Source: Triplophysa rosa
Lineage: Eukaryota; Chordata; Actinopteri; Cypriniformes; Nemacheilidae
Length of the DNA stretch: 64,000 bases
Direction: 5' to 3'
NCBI RefSeq assembly: GCF_024868665.1
Contig: NC_079907.1
Span: forward strand, 13,531,387 to 13,595,386
Shown: piece by piece, positions 1 to 10,327 of the stretch
Position numbering within the stretch: position 1 is the stretch's first letter
How the letters are laid out: each line of letters begins with the position of its first letter
The notes under the pieces: generated by a model
The model's input: the letters and a program-made list of their open reading frames with translations, nothing else
The model's database searches: none
What the model was told of the DNA's origin: nothing
Translations under genes and position numbers: made by a program

Positions 1-628
1 TCATTCACTTTTACCGTTTACAATAACTTCAATAAAAGTGTTTTATTGCAATATTGATTCCAACGTGATCAGTAAAGTGAAATGCTTCCTCTGCAGAACA
101 AATAATAAAAATCTACTATGCAATTTGACCTGTGCATTCTTTGATTGCCATTTTAATAGCCATACAGCCAGTAATAAGTCGTATTTATTTGAGGACAAAT
201 ATGCATCTCATTCAGAAACATCTATGGCCATTATGCTTTTAATCACTTAAAATAATATTTTTCTCTGCAAATACCCTTCATTAAAGGATTTTATAAAATT
301 TCCAAAGCATTAATTGATTATAAGTACAGAAGAAATCAAACTCTTGCATCATTTCTTTCTTTTCCATTTACTTCCTTTTGACATTTTATGAGTTATTTTG
401 ACAGTTAACTGTGTGGCATTTACGTTCTAACAGAGATAACGCCTGAGATAACACCTAGGAATTTATATACAATGGTATAATGTTTATTAAAGATTATTCT
501 AGGTCTAATGTTTATCTTAGATCAGCTGTAAGCCATTCAGAACTGACAAATAAATTAGCATTGGTTTAATAAAAAAGTACATAATTGTGCAACCTTGTGA
601 ATGACAATGTCACATTAAATGTCAAAAC
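1..628. other. AT-rich intergenic DNA, no gene seen
   Basis: The stretch before the LTR element is AT-rich and carries only short open frames without recognisable domains or splice structure. The last five bases (624-628, aaaac) are the probable left copy of the target duplication of the LTR element that starts at 629. Confidence 0.6.
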
Positions 629-1132
629 TGTCATGGTTCTGCCCCACCTTGTCTTGCTTCTCTTGACCTAGTGGCAGAACCATGATAGAACCTCTTGTTT
701 TATGTGGAGAGTGACATTTTGTCCCTCATGGTCTTCCACTCTCCGGTGTGGCGTCTCTGTTCCCGCCCTTTCGTCTCGTTATTGTTTGTTAATTAGTTCA
801 TGTCCTGCACCTGTCCCCTCTTGATTTTTCCCCTTTATTATGCCCTTGTGTCTTCTGTCTCGTGCTGGTTCATTGTTCTGTTGTGTTCTGTTTGTGTCAT
901 GTGGGTGAGTTACTGTTCTGTAGTTAGTTTAGTTTATTGTGGTTATGTCAAGTGTTGTTATTATTTCTAGTCTAGTTAGTCCCTGTCCTTGTTGCTATGT
1001 TTTGTTATGTTCCCCCACGTGGGTCTTTGTTTTGTATTTTTTAGTTATAATTAAAGTCTGTCTTGTTAACCCCTTACCCGCTGTCTGCACTTGGGTCCTC
1101 TGTCCTTGTCCTCACCACCCACGTTCATGACA
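629..1132 (+). repeat. 5' long terminal repeat
   Basis: This 504-bp repeat is matched by 2024-2055 plus 5489-5941. It begins with a 13-bp perfect hairpin stem (631-643 with 673-685). An ATTAAA-like polyadenylation motif lies near position 1050, where the 3' copy reads AATAAA (5858-5863). Differences between the copies are a handful of substitutions and short indels. Short open frames here, such as 939-1130, are shared by both LTRs and are not host genes. Confidence 0.85.
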
Positions 1133-1190
1133 GAATGAACCAGCCATTCTGGACCCAGCAGACAGAGGGATCTCAGCGGGAGGGGTCGAT

Positions 1191-1379
1191 GCCGCCGGAC
1201 TCCCTTGGAGGGTAGAGGCCGCTGGGCTCCATTCCAGAGTCGGGACCGCCGGACTCCCTTCCGGGGTCGAGACTGCCGGAACTCCGTCCAGGATCGAGAC
1301 CTCCGGGCTCCCTTCCAGGGTTGAGGTCGTCGGATTCCCCTCCAGGGTTGAGGCCGCCGGTGTCCTGTTCCCGCTGAAG
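1191..1379 (+). repeat. 27-bp tandem array, 7 units
   Basis: Seven units of exactly 27 bp follow each other without gaps, with a consensus like gccgccggactcccttccag then ggtcgag. Because 27 is a multiple of three, all units stay in one frame and encode a nine-residue repeat like AAGLPSRVE. The array follows shortly after a sequence reading LDPADRG, which resembles the start of a Gypsy gag protein but lacks an ATG. It forms the first half of the internal region of the LTR element. Confidence 0.85.
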
Positions 1380-1581
1380 ATCCCTGCCGGCCTCCCAGCT
1401 GGTGCCCAGGCCTGTCGAGTCGACTGTTTGTGTGTTTGTCCTTGTTTGCTGCCCAGCTGCCAGAGAGCGCTGCCCAGCCGTCGGAGATGCTGCCCAGTTG
1501 CCAGAGAGCACTGCCCAGCCGCCGACATCCTGTCCTGTCATGTCGACATCCAGGCCTGCCCAGCCGGTGATAGCTGGTCTC

Positions 1582-1862
1582 CCAGCCGGCCATCCAGCCG
1601 GCGCCATGTTCTGTCCAGCCGGCCATCCAGCCGGCGCCATGTCCTGTCCAGCCGGCCATCCAGCCGGCGCCATGTCCTGTCCAGCCGGCCATCCAGCCGG
1701 CGCCATGTCCTGTCCAGCCGGCCTTCCAGCCGGGCCATGTCTGTCCAGCCGGCCATCCAGCCGGGCCAGTTGTCCAGCCGGCCATCCAGCCGGGCACATG
1801 TACTGTCCAGCCGGCCTCCAGCCGGCCCATGTAGTCCAGCGGCCTTCCAGGGCCATGTCCTG
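1582..1862 (+). repeat. 33-bp minisatellite in the LTR element's internal region
   Basis: About nine units of ccagccggccatccagccgg followed by cgccatgtcctgt. The first four are 33 bp and nearly identical; the later ones degrade to 28-33 bp. The unit length keeps reading frames open on both strands (1402-2013 on +, 1066-1926 and 1173-1856 on -), giving repeats such as GWPAGQDMAPA. The open frames are a by-product of the repeat, and I do not call them genes. Confidence 0.85.
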
Positions 1863-2023
1863 TCGCTTCCGCTGCCACGCCGCGCCTTCGTGCCGGCACC
1901 ATGTCTTTGTTTGGACTTTTTTCCATGTATCACGTTTTTGGTCGTGTTTTGATAATGTTTTTTTTGCACAGTCTGTCTATCTTTGTTCTGGAGCATCAGG
2001 ATGCTCTCCTTAAGAGGGGCTTC

Positions 2024-2055
2024 TGTCATGGTTCTGCCCCACCTTGTCTTTGTCA
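2024..2055 (+). repeat. First fragment of the 3' LTR
   Basis: Matches the first 30 or so bases of the 5' LTR (TGTCATGGTTCTGCCCCACC and onward) and then diverges abruptly, where the LINE begins. The other fragment is 5489-5941. About 20-25 bp of LTR sequence, including half of the hairpin's right arm, is missing at the junction. Confidence 0.8.
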
Positions 2056-2399
2056 TGACTTGCTTGTGCTGCTGTTCGACGTATGTCTGTCTAGTCAATT
2101 GTTTGTTTTCCTCGGTTTAAAGGGCTTCTCATCTAACACCCTTCGAGACTTGCACTACAGTAAATCATATCTTCAAGATGGCGCCGCGGATGGCTGCCTC
2201 GGTTTGGAGTGCTCTAGTACTTATGTCTTTTTTGTTTGTTTTTCCTGTTTTAAGCTACTCTTCTTCTATCACTTTACCAGGGACGAATTGCTTAACATTA
2301 AGCAATGCCCTTCTATCAATCTTTTCCCTAAATTTGAAAATTCAGACGTCTTACTGGACATTTTACTCGGAGGAGCGGCAGCTCTTACAAACGCTCTAA

Positions 2400-5096
2400 A
2401 AGACGCAAGCGGGGAAAGGAGCGGGTGCGCTCGTCAGACTCCGACGACGCGGATTTAGGACCCCGCTGCCGAGTATACACCTGGCGAATGTCCGCTCCCT
2501 TACCAACAAAACGGACGAAATACTCTTACTCACCAGGACAAACAAAGATTTTTCCAACTCCGCTGCGCTGTGTTTCACAGAAACATGGCTCAATGACACC
2601 ATACCGGACAGCGCGTTACATCTGCCGGGTTTTCAGCTGTTCAGAGCGGATCGCATTGCCGAGTCAACAGGGAAGACACGTGGTGGTGGATTATGTTTTT
2701 ATATAAACGAAGGTTGGTGCAGAGATATAACAACACTGAAGAAGATGTGCTTTTCGTACTTAGAAGCGTTCTCTATCAACTGCAAACCTTTTTATTCGCC
2801 ACGCGAGTTTTCCTCGTTTATTCTCGTGAATGTTTACATTCCTCCACATGCTTGTGCGAGCGCGGCGCTGCAACAGCTGGCGGATTACATCACTGACACG
2901 GAGCAGCAACACCCGGATTCTCTTATTATTATTATTGGGGACTTTAACAGAGCAAACCTCTCCCGTGAGCTGCCAAAATACAGGCAGCATATCACATGCC
3001 CCACCAGAGACAGCAACATTCTGGATCACTGTTACACCACAATACGGGATGCATACCACTCTGTTCCCAGAGCAGCTCTGGGTCTCTCTGATCATTGCCT
3101 GGTTCATCTTCTTCCGACCTACAGACAGAAGCTTAAATCTGCCAAGCCTGTAGCAAGAACAGCAAAGAGATGGAGCAGCGAAACAGAGCGGGCCTTACAA
3201 GCCTGTTTCGACTGCACGGATTGGAGTGTCTTTGAAGCTGCAGCCACTGATCTGGATGAGTTAACTGACACAGTGACATCCTACATCAGCTTCTGTGAGG
3301 ACATGTGTATTCCCACCAGGACTCGCTTAACATACAACAATGACAAACCATGGTTTACAATGAAACTGAGACAGCTTCGTCAGGCCAAAGAAGATGCTTA
3401 CAGAAGTGGGGACAAAGTCTTGTATAATCAGGCCAAAAACACACTGACAAAGGAGATAAGAGCAGCTAAGAGAAGCTACTCTGAAAAGCTGAAGAACCAG
3501 TTTTCAGCCAACGACCCTGCATCAGTGTGGAAAGGCCTGAAAGACATTACCAACTACAAGCCATCATCCCCTCAGTCTATGGGTAATCAACGACTGGCTG
3601 ACGACCTGAACGACTTCTATTGTCGTTTTGAAATGCAGAGTCTCACCCTTCACACCCGCCCTGACCCTATCTCTGCTATACCATTAACACCTCCTCTTGA
3701 CATTCAACCTGCACTTAAGATCTGCGAAGAGGATGTTTGCCAGCTTTTCCGCAAACAAAAGATCAGAAAAGCACCAGGCCCAGACAATGTCTCACCCTCC
3801 TGCCTGAAAGTCTGTGCGGAGCAGCTGTCGCCCATCTTCACTAATATTTTTAACAGATCTTTGGAGCAGTGTGAAGTCCCTTCATGCTTCAAACGCTCCA
3901 CCATCATCCCTGTACAGAAGAAACCCAAAATATCTGGACTTAATGACTACAGGCCTGTTGCTTTAACATCTGTGGTCATGAAGTCATTTGAGAGACTTGT
4001 ACTGGCCCACCTGAAGGACATCACCAGACCACTTCTTGATCCCCTCCAGTTTGCTTACCGAGCAAACAGGTCTGTGGACGATGCAGTAAACATGGGACTG
4101 CATTACATCCTACAACACCTAGACAGACCAGGGACTTACGTCAGGATCCTGTTTGTAGACTTCAGCTCGGCCTTCAACACCATAATCCCAGACCTCCTCC
4201 TGCCCAAGCTTACCCAGCTCTCTGTGCCAACCTCTACCTGTCAGTGGATTATTAACTTCCTGTCGAACAGGCAGCAGCTAGTGAGGTTGGGAAAATTTAA
4301 ATCCAGCACATGTACCATCAGCACCGGAGCTCCTCAAGGATGTGTTCTTTCTCCACTGCTATATTCACTCTACACAAACGAATGCACCTCTACAGACCCT
4401 TCTGTCAAACTCCTGAAGTTTGCAGATGACACCACAGTCATTGGCCTTATTCAAGACGGTGATGAATCTGCCTACAGAAAGGAGGTTGCTCAGCTGGCTG
4501 CCTGGTGTAGTCAAAACAACCTAGAGCTGAATGCATTCAAGACAGTGGAGATGATAGTGGATTTCAGAAGGAACCCTCCATCACTTCCTCCCCTCACCAT
4601 CCTGGACAGCACTGTGGATACTGTGGAGTCATTCAGGTTCCTGGGCTCCACCATCTCTCAGGACCTGAAGTGGGAGTCCCACATAGACTCCATTGTAAAG
4701 AAGGCCCAGCAGAGGTTATACTTCCTCCGTCAATTGAGGAAGTTCAACCTACCACAGGAGCTACTGACCCAGTTCTACTCAGTGGTCATCGAATCTGTTC
4801 TGTGCACTTCAATTACTGTTTGGTATGGCTCGGCCACCAAATCAGACCTACGAAGACTACAACGGACAGTTCGTAGTGCTGAGAAAATTATTGGTGCTCC
4901 TCTGCCCACACTTCAGGACCTGTACGATTCCAGAGTGAAAAACAGGGCAAGAAAAATCATCATTGACTCCACACACCCAGCACACAAACTCTTTGATCTG
5001 CTGCCCTCTGGCCGGCGCTTTAGAGCACCAAACACCAGGACTTCCAGACACAGAAGCAGCTTCTTCCCCCAGGCAATCTCCCTCCTAAACAGATAA
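2400..5096 (+). CDS. LINE endonuclease-reverse transcriptase (ORF2), 5' end disrupted
   Basis: The frame is open from 2400 to the stop at 5096; its first ATG is at 2745, inside the endonuclease domain. The apurinic-type endonuclease shows, in order, LANVRSLPNK (from 2481), TETWL, RGGGLCFYI, VYIPP, GDFN and SDHCLV. The reverse transcriptase shows RKAPGPDN, NDYRPVALTS, DFSSAFNTI, GAPQGCVLSPLLYS and the catalytic FADD (from 4419). The enzymes nick target DNA and copy the RNA into the genome. Upstream, the same frame runs 2178-2399 and ends in TAA (2397-2399). Compared with the usual basic linker of this family, the region around 2380-2420 looks frame-shifted. The copy is thus very nearly, but not fully, intact. 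No separate ORF1 is recognisable. Confidence 0.9.
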   Translation, partial: KTQAGKGAGALVRLRRRGFRTPLPSIHLANVRSLTNKTDEILLLTRTNKDFSNSAALCFTETWLNDTIPDSALHLPGFQLFRADRIAESTGKTRGGGLCFYINEGWCRDITTLKKMCFSYLEAFSINCKPFYSPREFSSFILVNVYIPPHACASAALQQLADYITDTEQQHPDSLIIIIGDFNRANLSRELPKYRQHITCPTRDSNILDHCYTTIRDAYHSVPRAALGLSDHCLVHLLPTYRQKLKSAKPVARTAKRWSSETERALQACFDCTDWSVFEAAATDLDELTDTVTSYISFCEDMCIPTRTRLTYNNDKPWFTMKLRQLRQAKEDAYRSGDKVLYNQAKNTLTKEIRAAKRSYSEKLKNQFSANDPASVWKGLKDITNYKPSSPQSMGNQRLADDLNDFYCRFEMQSLTLHTRPDPISAIPLTPPLDIQPALKICEEDVCQLFRKQKIRKAPGPDNVSPSCLKVCAEQLSPIFTNIFNRSLEQCEVPSCFKRSTIIPVQKKPKISGLNDYRPVALTSVVMKSFERLVLAHLKDITRPLLDPLQFAYRANRSVDDAVNMGLHYILQHLDRPGTYVRILFVDFSSAFNTIIPDLLLPKLTQLSVPTSTCQWIINFLSNRQQLVRLGKFKSSTCTISTGAPQGCVLSPLLYSLYTNECTSTDPSVKLLKFADDTTVIGLIQDGDESAYRKEVAQLAAWCSQNNLELNAFKTVEMIVDFRRNPPSLPPLTILDSTVDTVESFRFLGSTISQDLKWESHIDSIVKKAQQRLYFLRQLRKFNLPQELLTQFYSVVIESVLCTSITVWYGSATKSDLRRLQRTVRSAEKIIGAPLPTLQDLYDSRVKNRARKIIIDSTHPAHKLFDLLPSGRRFRAPNTRTSRHRSSFFPQAISLLNR

Positions 5097-5458
5097 CTGC
5101 TCCTTAAGAGCAATATTCCACTTCCACTACTCCTATAGTGTGCACTATAGTGCCTTATTATATCTACATCTTATGTATACATGCATATAACACTACCTCT
5201 ACTTACTAAATTATCCATTTGCACAAGTGTACATACAATATGTTTATTCTACTATATACTACCCTGTACAATGTCTCTTATATGTTATTATCCCCCATTT
5301 TCTGTAAAATAGTCTTTAATTTATATATGCACAATTTAGAATCTTTTAGACTGTAAATCGTATTATATTGTATTGTCATTGTGTTGAATGTCTGTACTAG
5401 AAGCTTCCAACACCAAAGAAAATTCCTTGTGTGTGCAAGCACACTTGGCAATAAAGCT

Positions 5459-5488
5459 CTTCTGATTCTGATTCTGATTCTGATTCTG
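5459..5488 (+). repeat. TTCTGA hexamer tail of the LINE
   Basis: About five tandem copies of the hexamer mark the 3' end of the LINE and adjoin the resumed LTR sequence (aaccatgatagaacctc). Confidence 0.85.
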
Positions 5489-5941
5489 AACCATGATAGA
5501 ACCTCGTTTTATGTGGAGAGTGACGTTTTGTCCCTCATGGTCTTCCACTCTCCGGTGTAGCGTCTCTGTTCCCGCCCTTTCGTCTCGTTATTGTTTGTTA
5601 ATTAGTTCATGTCCTGCACCTGTCCCCTCTTGATTTTCCCCCTTTATTATGCCCTTGTGTCTTCTGTCTCGTGCTGGTTCATTGTTCTGTTGTGTTCTGT
5701 TTGTGTCATGTGGGTGAGTTACTGTTCTGTAGTTAGTTTAGTTTATTGTGGTTATGTCAAGTGTTGTTATTATTTCTAGTCTAGTTAGTCCCTGTCCTTG
5801 TTGCTATGTTTTGTTATGTTCCCCCACGTGGGTCTTTGTTTTGTATTTTTTAGTTATAATAAAAGTCTGTCTCGTTAACCCCTTACCCGCTGTCTGCACT
5901 TGGGTCCTCTGTCCTTGTCCTCACCACCCACGTTCTTGACA
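5489..5941 (+). repeat. Second fragment of the 3' LTR
   Basis: Aligns with 677-1132 of the 5' LTR almost base for base. It carries AATAAA at 5858-5863 and ends TTGACA. It completes the LTR interrupted at about 2055. Confidence 0.88.
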
Positions 5942-7791
5942 GAAACGCAATAACAATGTTTCAGAACTAAGGGTGTAAATACAAATTAATGGAAATAATA
6001 CAGCAAACACTTTATACTGTAAATCTGATTCGGATTATTTTTTGACTACTGAATCTACTTTATATTGCTTAAAATCTCAGCAAGCACTGATAATTTAGTT
6101 CAAAAACAGCATCCTACGGTCCAAAATGTCATATAGGCCTAGGTCAAATATATTCCATCAGGATAGATCACATCTCAGTCAGTCTTAAAAAAGTCAGTAG
6201 TACTTTATTTTACAGGCCTGTTTTACATGTATTTATACGATGTACGTACTGTGAAACTTTACAATTACAGGTGTAATTACACCAACCCTGAACCTAACTC
6301 AAAACCACATTAGGAAAATTAAGTTTTACGTAAGTGCACACACAAAGTGAAACCAAAAAGTCTTCATAAACGCCCATGTGAACACTAAAAGAAAAGAAAA
6401 ACGTATGTGAGAAACTGTGAAAATGTATTAGAATGTTTGTTTTTAAGCAGTTAAACCTGAAGTTATAGCCAGTTATAGTTAAGTATAGTATAGCATAGTT
6501 TCTTTGATTAATGTCTTCCTTAATAGTCTGAAAAGTCTTTTGTGAAGTTGCATTTAAACAATTCATAATCAGTCATCAGTGCATATTGGCATAAAGCCTT
6601 GAACTTGTCACAAATAAATAAGAAGATAGATCTATAAAAAAAGAAAGACATGTTTTAAGTTAATTCTCATATCTCACACTTACACGGGTGAGAAAATCAT
6701 CCATCCATTGTGTGAGAAGTGCTGGAGAGCCCCACATACTCATGCTGTGAGGAAACCCACTGAAGTTTGGCCAACAGTTACACACCTCTGTTAAACTTTC
6801 TATTCATCCTTCCAACATAATCTTTAACATTCAGCAGCAGTAACCATAGTAACTACAATGTTTTAGAGGAAACTACATTGCAATAGTAAAATGTTTGATG
6901 TCAAATGTGCATGGTGGCATTTCTGGGTGCTGTACATGATGCTGAGTAACACAGATAAAAGGTGGAGTAATACAAACTGAAGTGTACTGAAGCCAATATA
7001 AATAAAGGTGTGGATGATTGGCAGCCTTGTTGGTTTAAAAATCTAAGAATGCTGTATTGTTGTATGAATAGTAACCATTTGTCCAGCATTTTAATAGTTA
7101 ATTTAGATCCAACACCAGGCTGATATGTGCTGTCAGGCACAGTATCCTGCAGAAACAAACATCAGTTTGAGCAAAGCACACTTTATTTGAAACTCCTTCA
7201 AGCACCAGATAAATTGTTCACATGCACAAATCAAAATTTTATCTAATTACATAAAGAATAGAGCAAGATAAATGAAGTTTAGAATACGTTTAGAGATCAC
7301 AAATATTATTTATAGTTTAACATATGAAATATAATTCTTTAAAAAAATATTCCAATTAAATTTATTTTTACAAGAAAGATCTAAATATTTATCTTGGGTG
7401 TTTCAGTACTCGTTGTGAAGTTGACGATACATTTTTGATGATAAAGTTTTTAAATTAGCACGTATGGAATATGCAAGACTTGATAGAGACTTTTATTGTG
7501 AAAATAGTCAGCGAAGTCGCTCTCTGTGTAGGTCATAGACAGTCATCAGCTTTACGCACGTTGCTGAATTGAACGGTACCCTTGGCGTGAGATGAATCCA
7601 TTTTTAAGATAAATTTGTTCAATAATTGAGTTATTTTCAATAATATTGAACATTTGCTTTTGTTGTGTCATTACTGAAGCCTGAAAAATGATTTTGCAAG
7701 CCAGCTAACTCCTGCTTTAGCTTGCCATTCATAGTTGAATGATTTTCACTTGAACTGTGAACTTTTAATATTAAGCTTTCAAATTTAAGGG
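5942..7791. other. Intergenic DNA and 5' flank of atpaf2, no gene seen
   Basis: AT-rich sequence with short open frames only (for example 6294-6566 and 6901-7158 on the - strand) that show no domains and no plausible splice partners. The last few hundred bases before 7792 should hold the atpaf2 promoter and 5' UTR, but I see no clear core promoter motif. Confidence 0.55.
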
Positions 7792-9644
7792 ATGTTGCGG
7801 AATTTCTGTAGGCACCACAGACAGTTTGCTCAGGTCATTTGGCCATTTTCATTAAGTCAAGGGCAACATGTCTCTAGCTCACCAACACACCAACAAAAGG
7901 CAAACTATGGCAGTGCCATAACAGGTAAGATCATAGCAAAAATATATAAATAGGCAAACATAATGGTATGTTGTTGATATATGTAAATTATAATTTTTTG
8001 TCCTTATTTCTTACAGAAAGAAAGAAATTTTATGAGAGCGTCTCAATATCACAAGGTGAAGGTATGCATCATCCAGCATGAATTCTCCATAGATCCGCTT
8101 AGATCTAAAATTACAAAAAATAAAAAGGATTATGTTGAAAAAAACGGTCTTTTATCTGTAGGAGGTTTGTTTGAAATAAACCTGGACAAGCGGAAGTTGA
8201 AGACTCCAGGGGGTACGCTTTTTACAGTGCCCAATGAAGCTCTTGCCATAGCTGTTGCCACAGAGTGGGATGCTCAGAAGGACACACTGAAGTTTTACAC
8301 CATGCATTTAGTAAGACATTAGATTGTATTGTAGAATGTGAGAGTTTTGTGATTGTACAAGTACTAGAACTAAAACCTGTTTTTGTCCAAACAGACAACT
8401 CTTTGCAACACAGCCCTTGATAACCCAACACAAAGAACGAAAGACCAGATGATCTCAGCAGCACTTAAATTTTTGGAGACAGATACTATCTGGTACTGAT
8501 GTTGATTGGTTTATGACCTGTACTACACGTTTTTTTTAATAAAGATTGTATTAAACCAGACCAGGAATATACTAGTTGATCTCTGCCATTGTAACAACAC
8601 AGATTATTTAAACTTTAATGGGCGGTTTCCCGGACAGGGATTACATTAAACCAGGACTAGGCTTTAGTTAAATTAGGACATTTATGTAGTCCTAACAAAC
8701 ATGCCTTACAAGAAACATTACTTGTGTGCGTCTTGAGACGAAAGAACGGCACTGATATATTTTAAGATGTGTCAGTGCAAGCTGTTTTCAGTTTAGACAT
8801 CTCTTAACATTTATTTTAGTCTAGCACTAGTCTTAAACCCTGAACAGGGAACCACCCATACAAGTTTTAATACATTTCCTACTTGCATCTTCTAAGCATC
8901 ATGACATTTGACATCTACCCACCGTTTAGTTACAGAGTCGACGAACCTCCAGGTCTTGTGGAACTTCAAAAAAACGAATGGGACCCTGTTATGAACTGGA
9001 TAGAACAAAGGTGACCTTTACAGTTTCACTGTTTGCCAACACACCTCTTTACATAATAATTACAGTAGCCACAATATAAATGTCACGTCTGAATGGCTGT
9101 TGTGTTTAGGTACAAAGTAGTCATTGGCTCATCTTCCTGTATAATGGGCCCTCAAATTCCGGAAGAGACTAAGGAGACTTTTCATCAGCACCTTAATTCC
9201 TACAATTTTTGGTCTCTGACAGGTAAAGACATAGTGCCGGTGATCGTTTCGCATTTTATATGAATGAACTTCTTTTAAGAGTGTTAATGTGACTGCAGGT
9301 CTAGAGTATGTGATCACTCAACTGAAATCATTGGTACTGTCCTTCGGGCTGATTGACAAACACTTAAGTGTGGAGCAAGCCGTTCTCCTTTCCAGACTGG
9401 AGGAAGAATACCAGGTATGAAAAATGTTTTGTGTTAACTGTTTAATAATGAAAGATTTGTATCATTTCTCTTGTTTATATAGACATACCGCTTTGTTTTG
9501 TCTTAGATCCAGCACTGGGGAAATGTGGAATGGGCTCATGATTATGACATGTATGAGTTGCGGGCACGAACAGCTGCCGGTGCGTTGTTTGTACATCTGT
9601 CTTCTGAAAGCACAGCTGTAAAGAAAAAACTTTTACGGGACTGA
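7792..9644 (+). CDS. atpaf2: ATP synthase F1 complex assembly factor 2 (8 coding exons)
   Basis: Mitochondrial chaperone that binds the F1 alpha subunit during assembly of ATP synthase (orthologue of yeast Atp12). Coding exons: 7792-7924, 8017-8061, 8162-8310, 8395-8492, 8930-9010, 9110-9222, 9299-9414, 9507-9644. All introns are GT/AG and the exon lengths sum to 873 bases in one frame (290 codons plus TGA), close to the mammalian length. The start MLRNFCRHHRQF is Arg-rich and lacks acidic residues, as expected of a mitochondrial targeting peptide. Conserved blocks include ERKKFYESVSISQGEGG, EINLDKRKLKTPGG, ALAIAVATEWDAQ, LDNPTQRTKDQ, KNEWDPVMNW, AVLLSRLEEEYQIQHWGNVE and WAHDYDMYELRARTAAGALF. 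Intron 4 contains a MITE (8620-8857). Candidate polyadenylation signals lie at 9666 and 9863. tom1l2 starts 683 bp downstream on the same strand. Confidence 0.96.
8620..8857. mobile_element. MITE in intron 4 of atpaf2
   Basis: The left end gggcggtttcccggacaggg and the right end ccctgaacagggaaccaccc are imperfect inverted repeats. The 238-bp body has no coding capacity. It lies entirely in the intron between exons ending 8492 and starting 8930. Confidence 0.7.
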
Positions 9645-9665
9645 TGAGGCCATGAAACAAGGACA

Positions 9666-9868
9666 AATAAACACTGTGTGAGACAAAACAAACTGTTTCT
9701 TGTTTGCTTTTTATGTTGGGAAAGCATTTTGCATCAAGCTACATTGTTAACACAAACACTGTACGTTTGTATGTATTTAACAGTTACCATTTGCGATGTG
9801 TAAATCTTAATTTAATGTCAAAGATGTGAAATTGTTAAGCTTATGTCATTAAGAATTTTCTAAATAAA
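9666..9868 (+). other. Candidate polyadenylation signals of atpaf2
   Basis: AATAAA occurs at 9666-9671, 22 bases after the stop codon, and again at 9863-9868. Either could be used; the second gives a 3' UTR of about 240 bp. Confidence 0.5.
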
Positions 9869-10119
9869 GACTTAAATGAGTCATGTGCACATTGTGTCAC
9901 CTCATTCATTTTCCATTACAAAGTGACCCAGACTGACCTTTTATGCAAACATTTCTCTTGAGGTCGAAGACATCAGATTTTTTGTGTACTGTACTTTGAC
10001 TGTATGTACTATAAACAGTCTGACTCCTATTAGTTATTGTAAATGAATAATATGCATGAAGTGAGGTCAGCAGGATAGCGTCATTTGTACATAGCTCAAA
10101 CTTTTCTGTAAATGTGGAA

Positions 10120-10327
10120 TCAAACCTTCCACGTTTCCGTTGAATCGAACTCGCAAACCAGCCACTTCTGTCCCTTTAAATAGCTGGCGTGGCGTTTAAA
10201 TAAAAGACAGCACGTTCGTCCAATAGTATCGTTGCCCTGAATAACACCACCCAATGAGAATCATCCATGGGTGGGATTTGACTGTTTACTGTCTCAATGA
10301 CTGTTTGTCGGTGGGTATGTTGACAAG
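10120..10327 (+). promoter_or_regulatory. Probable tom1l2 promoter
   Basis: The interval between atpaf2 and the tom1l2 ATG is short. It contains two CCAAT boxes (10220-10224 and 10251-10255) and no convincing TATA box, in keeping with a housekeeping-type promoter. The promoter role is inferred from position. Confidence 0.4.

Larger units (their letters stand above)
2056..5488 (+). mobile_element. LINE retrotransposon (L2/CR1-like), nearly full length
   Basis: A non-LTR retrotransposon sits inside the 3' LTR. It has a 5' segment containing a translation-start-like region near 2175, a long endonuclease-reverse transcriptase frame (2400-5096), an AT-rich 3' UTR, an AATAAA-like motif near 5450 and a tail of TTCTGA hexamers (about 5459-5488), the microsatellite-type 3' end typical of L2/CR1 LINEs rather than poly(A). 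The 5' end was set where similarity to the LTR stops, so it may be off by tens of bases. No classical target duplication is visible; a short deletion of LTR sequence is seen instead. Confidence 0.85.
629..5941 (+). mobile_element. Non-autonomous LTR retrotransposon with a LINE inserted in its 3' LTR
   Basis: Two near-identical LTRs bracket an internal region of about 0.9 kb. The 5' LTR is 629-1132. The 3' LTR starts at 2024, is broken by a LINE, and resumes at about 5489 to end at 5941. LTRs start TGTCATGG and end TGACA. A purine-rich run at 2011-2020 directly precedes the 3' LTR, as a polypurine tract should. The flanks aaaac (624-628) and gaaac (5942-5946) form a 5-bp target duplication with one mismatch. 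The internal region has no protease, reverse transcriptase or integrase and consists mainly of two tandem arrays, so the element must have moved with enzymes from a relative, probably Gypsy-type. The few differences between LTRs point to a young insertion. The family assignment is inference; the LTR structure is seen directly. Confidence 0.85.

Noticed and set aside
1066..1926. Open frames of 174-286 codons on both strands with GWPAGQDM-like repeats
   Set aside because: They are produced by the 33-bp and 27-bp tandem arrays, whose lengths are multiples of three. They have no non-repeat domain and lie inside a transposon.
939..5939. Two identical 63-codon open frames (939-1130 and 5748-5939)
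   Set aside because: They are the same segment of the two LTRs and show no sign of coding selection.
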